A stretch of DNA of 12,810 nucleotides from an uncultured Chitinophagaceae bacterium (GTDB taxonomy: Bacteria; Bacteroidota; Bacteroidia; Chitinophagales; Chitinophagaceae), in assembly GCA_934502905.1 (NCBI GenBank), contig CAKSVK010000103.1, forward strand, positions 1 through 12,810, written 5' to 3'. Within the stretch, counting starts at the first letter, position 1, and each line of letters opens with the position of its first letter. This document shows, one piece after another, positions 11,565-12,810 of this stretch. Both the position numbers and the translations under genes were made by a program. The notes under the pieces are model-generated. The model saw only the letters and a program-made list of their open reading frames with translations, had not been told where the DNA came from and searched no databases.

Positions 11565-12810
11565 TTATTCCGGCTCTTTGTCGGAACAGATGGTGATCTG
11601 TATTTCTGTCCCTTCATTCAGCCTGCTATTTATCTGAATGGTTCCACCCAGCAATTGAAGATAACGTTTGATAATAGGCAGCCCCAGGCCGGTACCCTGT
11701 ATATTGGAAGCATTCTTAGACCGGAAGAAAGTATCGAACAGGTAGGGTATATCTTCCTCTGGTATCCCTATCCCGCGGTCTCTAACCGAGATGCGCAATA
11801 TCTCCTCTTTGTTGGATACCGCTACGCTGATAGGAAGATTTTCACCGGAGAATTTTATAGCATTGGACAAGAGGTTCAACAAGGTTACTTTCAGCACCCT
11901 TTTATCCGTATAAAAGCTATTGGCACCCTCATAGGCCAGCTCTATTTTTTGCCCCTTTTTTGTCTGTGCCTGCATTTCATCTATGATTTCCTCCAGGAAT
12001 TCCCTGGGAGAAAATATCGCGGGAACGAACCCGATCTTATTTTCTTCCAGTTTTCCCAGCGATAAGAAATCCTCCAGGAGCTCATTCATGTGATTCACCG
12101 CTTCCTTGATCCTTACAATATGTTTTTCTCTTTTACTTTCATCCTCCGTAAGCGGGTATTTTGATACCAATGTGGCGGATGAAAGAATGGTGCTGAGCGG
12201 GGTCCTGAACTCATGTGAAGCCATAGATACAAAACGGCTTTTGAGCTCATTTAGTTGTTTTTCCTTTTTCAGCGCCTCGTTCAGCTCTACCTGCGACTGC
12301 TCCAGCTTTTCCAGCGCATCTTTCAGGATGGCAGTTCGTTCCTCCACCTTGCCTTCCAGTTGGGTATTCAGGTGTTGTATCTCCTGGGTGATCAGTTCCA
12401 GCTCTTTTTGCTTTTGCTGTATGCTCTTTTCAATCTCCTTACGGGTGGTTATATCCACCACAAATGCAATTACGTACTGTTCCTGGTTCTGGCGATAATA
12501 ACTCAGGCTCACTTCAACAGGAAACTCCGAGCCGTTTTTACGGACGGCATACAGATCGCGCCCCGAGCCCATGGTACGGTTAGACGGGTTTTGATAAAAT
12601 TCTTTCCGCAACTCCTTGTGATGAGAAAAAAATTTACGGGGGATGAGAACTTCAATGGGCTTACCGATCAGTTCGTGGGAGTCATATCCGAATATCTGCT
12701 CCGCAGATGGATTTGCCAATACAATATTACCCGCTCCGTCTGTCAATACGATCCCCTCCGTAGCGTTCTCAAACAAAGACGTCATATGTGTCCTGTCAAA
12801 TTGCAGGTGC
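11565..12810 (-). CDS. PAS-domain sensor histidine kinase, 5' end off the window
   Basis: On the minus strand the frame is open from the right edge to its stop at 11565-11567. Counting from ATG 12785, a PAS domain occupies about residues 1-115 (FENATEGIVLTDGAGNIVLANPSAEQIFGYDSHELIGKP, GSEFPVEVSLSYY). A coiled-coil linker follows at about 115-185, then the HisKA domain with the H-box ASHEFRTPLS, and the HATPase domain with N-box LLSNAIKFS, G1 DRGIGIPEED, F-box LFDTFF and G2 GTGLGLPI. No transmembrane segment is visible, so it is a cytoplasmic sensor that autophosphorylates on His and passes phosphate to an unseen regulator. Eight more in-frame codons (HLQFDRTH) precede ATG 12785 up to the edge, so the true start may lie outside. 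The ligand of the PAS domain is unknown. Confidence 0.9.
   Translation of the reverse strand, partial: HLQFDRTHMTSLFENATEGIVLTDGAGNIVLANPSAEQIFGYDSHELIGKPIEVLIPRKFFSHHKELRKEFYQNPSNRTMGSGRDLYAVRKNGSEFPVEVSLSYYRQNQEQYVIAFVVDITTRKEIEKSIQQKQKELELITQEIQHLNTQLEGKVEERTAILKDALEKLEQSQVELNEALKKEKQLNELKSRFVSMASHEFRTPLSTILSSATLVSKYPLTEDESKREKHIVRIKEAVNHMNELLEDFLSLGKLEENKIGFVPAIFSPREFLEEIIDEMQAQTKKGQKIELAYEGANSFYTDKRVLKVTLLNLLSNAIKFSGENLPISVAVSNKEEILRISVRDRGIGIPEEDIPYLFDTFFRSKNASNIQGTGLGLPIIKRYLQLLGGTIQINSRLNEGTEIQITICSDKEPE

Noticed and set aside
11655..12498. Plus-strand open frames opposite the histidine kinase
   Set aside because: The kinase motifs on the minus strand are complete and in order, so these are shadows.

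Overview
The window looks like a chromosome segment from a Bacteroidota species, probably a Chitinophagaceae-like member. Several intergenic regions carry the Bacteroidota -7 promoter motif TAnnTTTG, twice in the form TTACCTTTGC. Shine-Dalgarno sequences are scarce. There are small porin-like outer-membrane barrels, an ECF sigma/anti-sigma/outer-membrane protein operon, and a soluble PAS histidine kinase typical of that phylum. The species assignment is an inference from style, not from a marker gene.

The first 3.4 kb is an AT-rich accessory island of toxin-antitoxin and defence-like genes. In order it holds: the C-terminal end of a probable HEPN-domain protein; a SymE-like toxin gene whose start codon lies in a perfect 18-bp inverted repeat; a BRO/DinD-like gene broken by a one-base frameshift; a two-gene antitoxin-Doc (Fic-fold) cassette with ATGA overlap; a second SymE copy killed by an in-frame stop; and a ParDE-type pair behind a textbook Bacteroidota promoter with a palindromic operator. 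The two SymE copies form a direct repeat of about 182 bp that brackets the BRO and Doc genes, and each copy ends in the same terminator-like stem.

Positions 3426-3951 carry no recognisable gene but several nested palindromes, resembling a REP/MITE-type element, that separate the island from the more conserved chromosome. Two small predicted membrane proteins of unknown function follow (3952-5133, + strand). They converge on a minus-strand operon: ECF sigma factor (7652-7170), a membrane anti-sigma factor with a duplicated N-terminal unit (7158-6070), and an outer-membrane barrel protein (6043-5204) that ends at a strong intrinsic terminator.

Divergent from that operon is ychF (ribosome-associated P-loop NTPase), then a second outer-membrane barrel protein related to the first, an intrinsic terminator, hflX (ribosome-rescue GTPase, probable TTG start) and a small Rieske ferredoxin. 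A PAS-HisKA-HATPase sensor kinase on the minus strand converges on the Rieske gene and runs off the right edge.

The parts most worth a second look are the SymE leader with its competing hairpins, the paired SymE direct repeats around decayed genes, and the palindrome cluster at 3583-3877.
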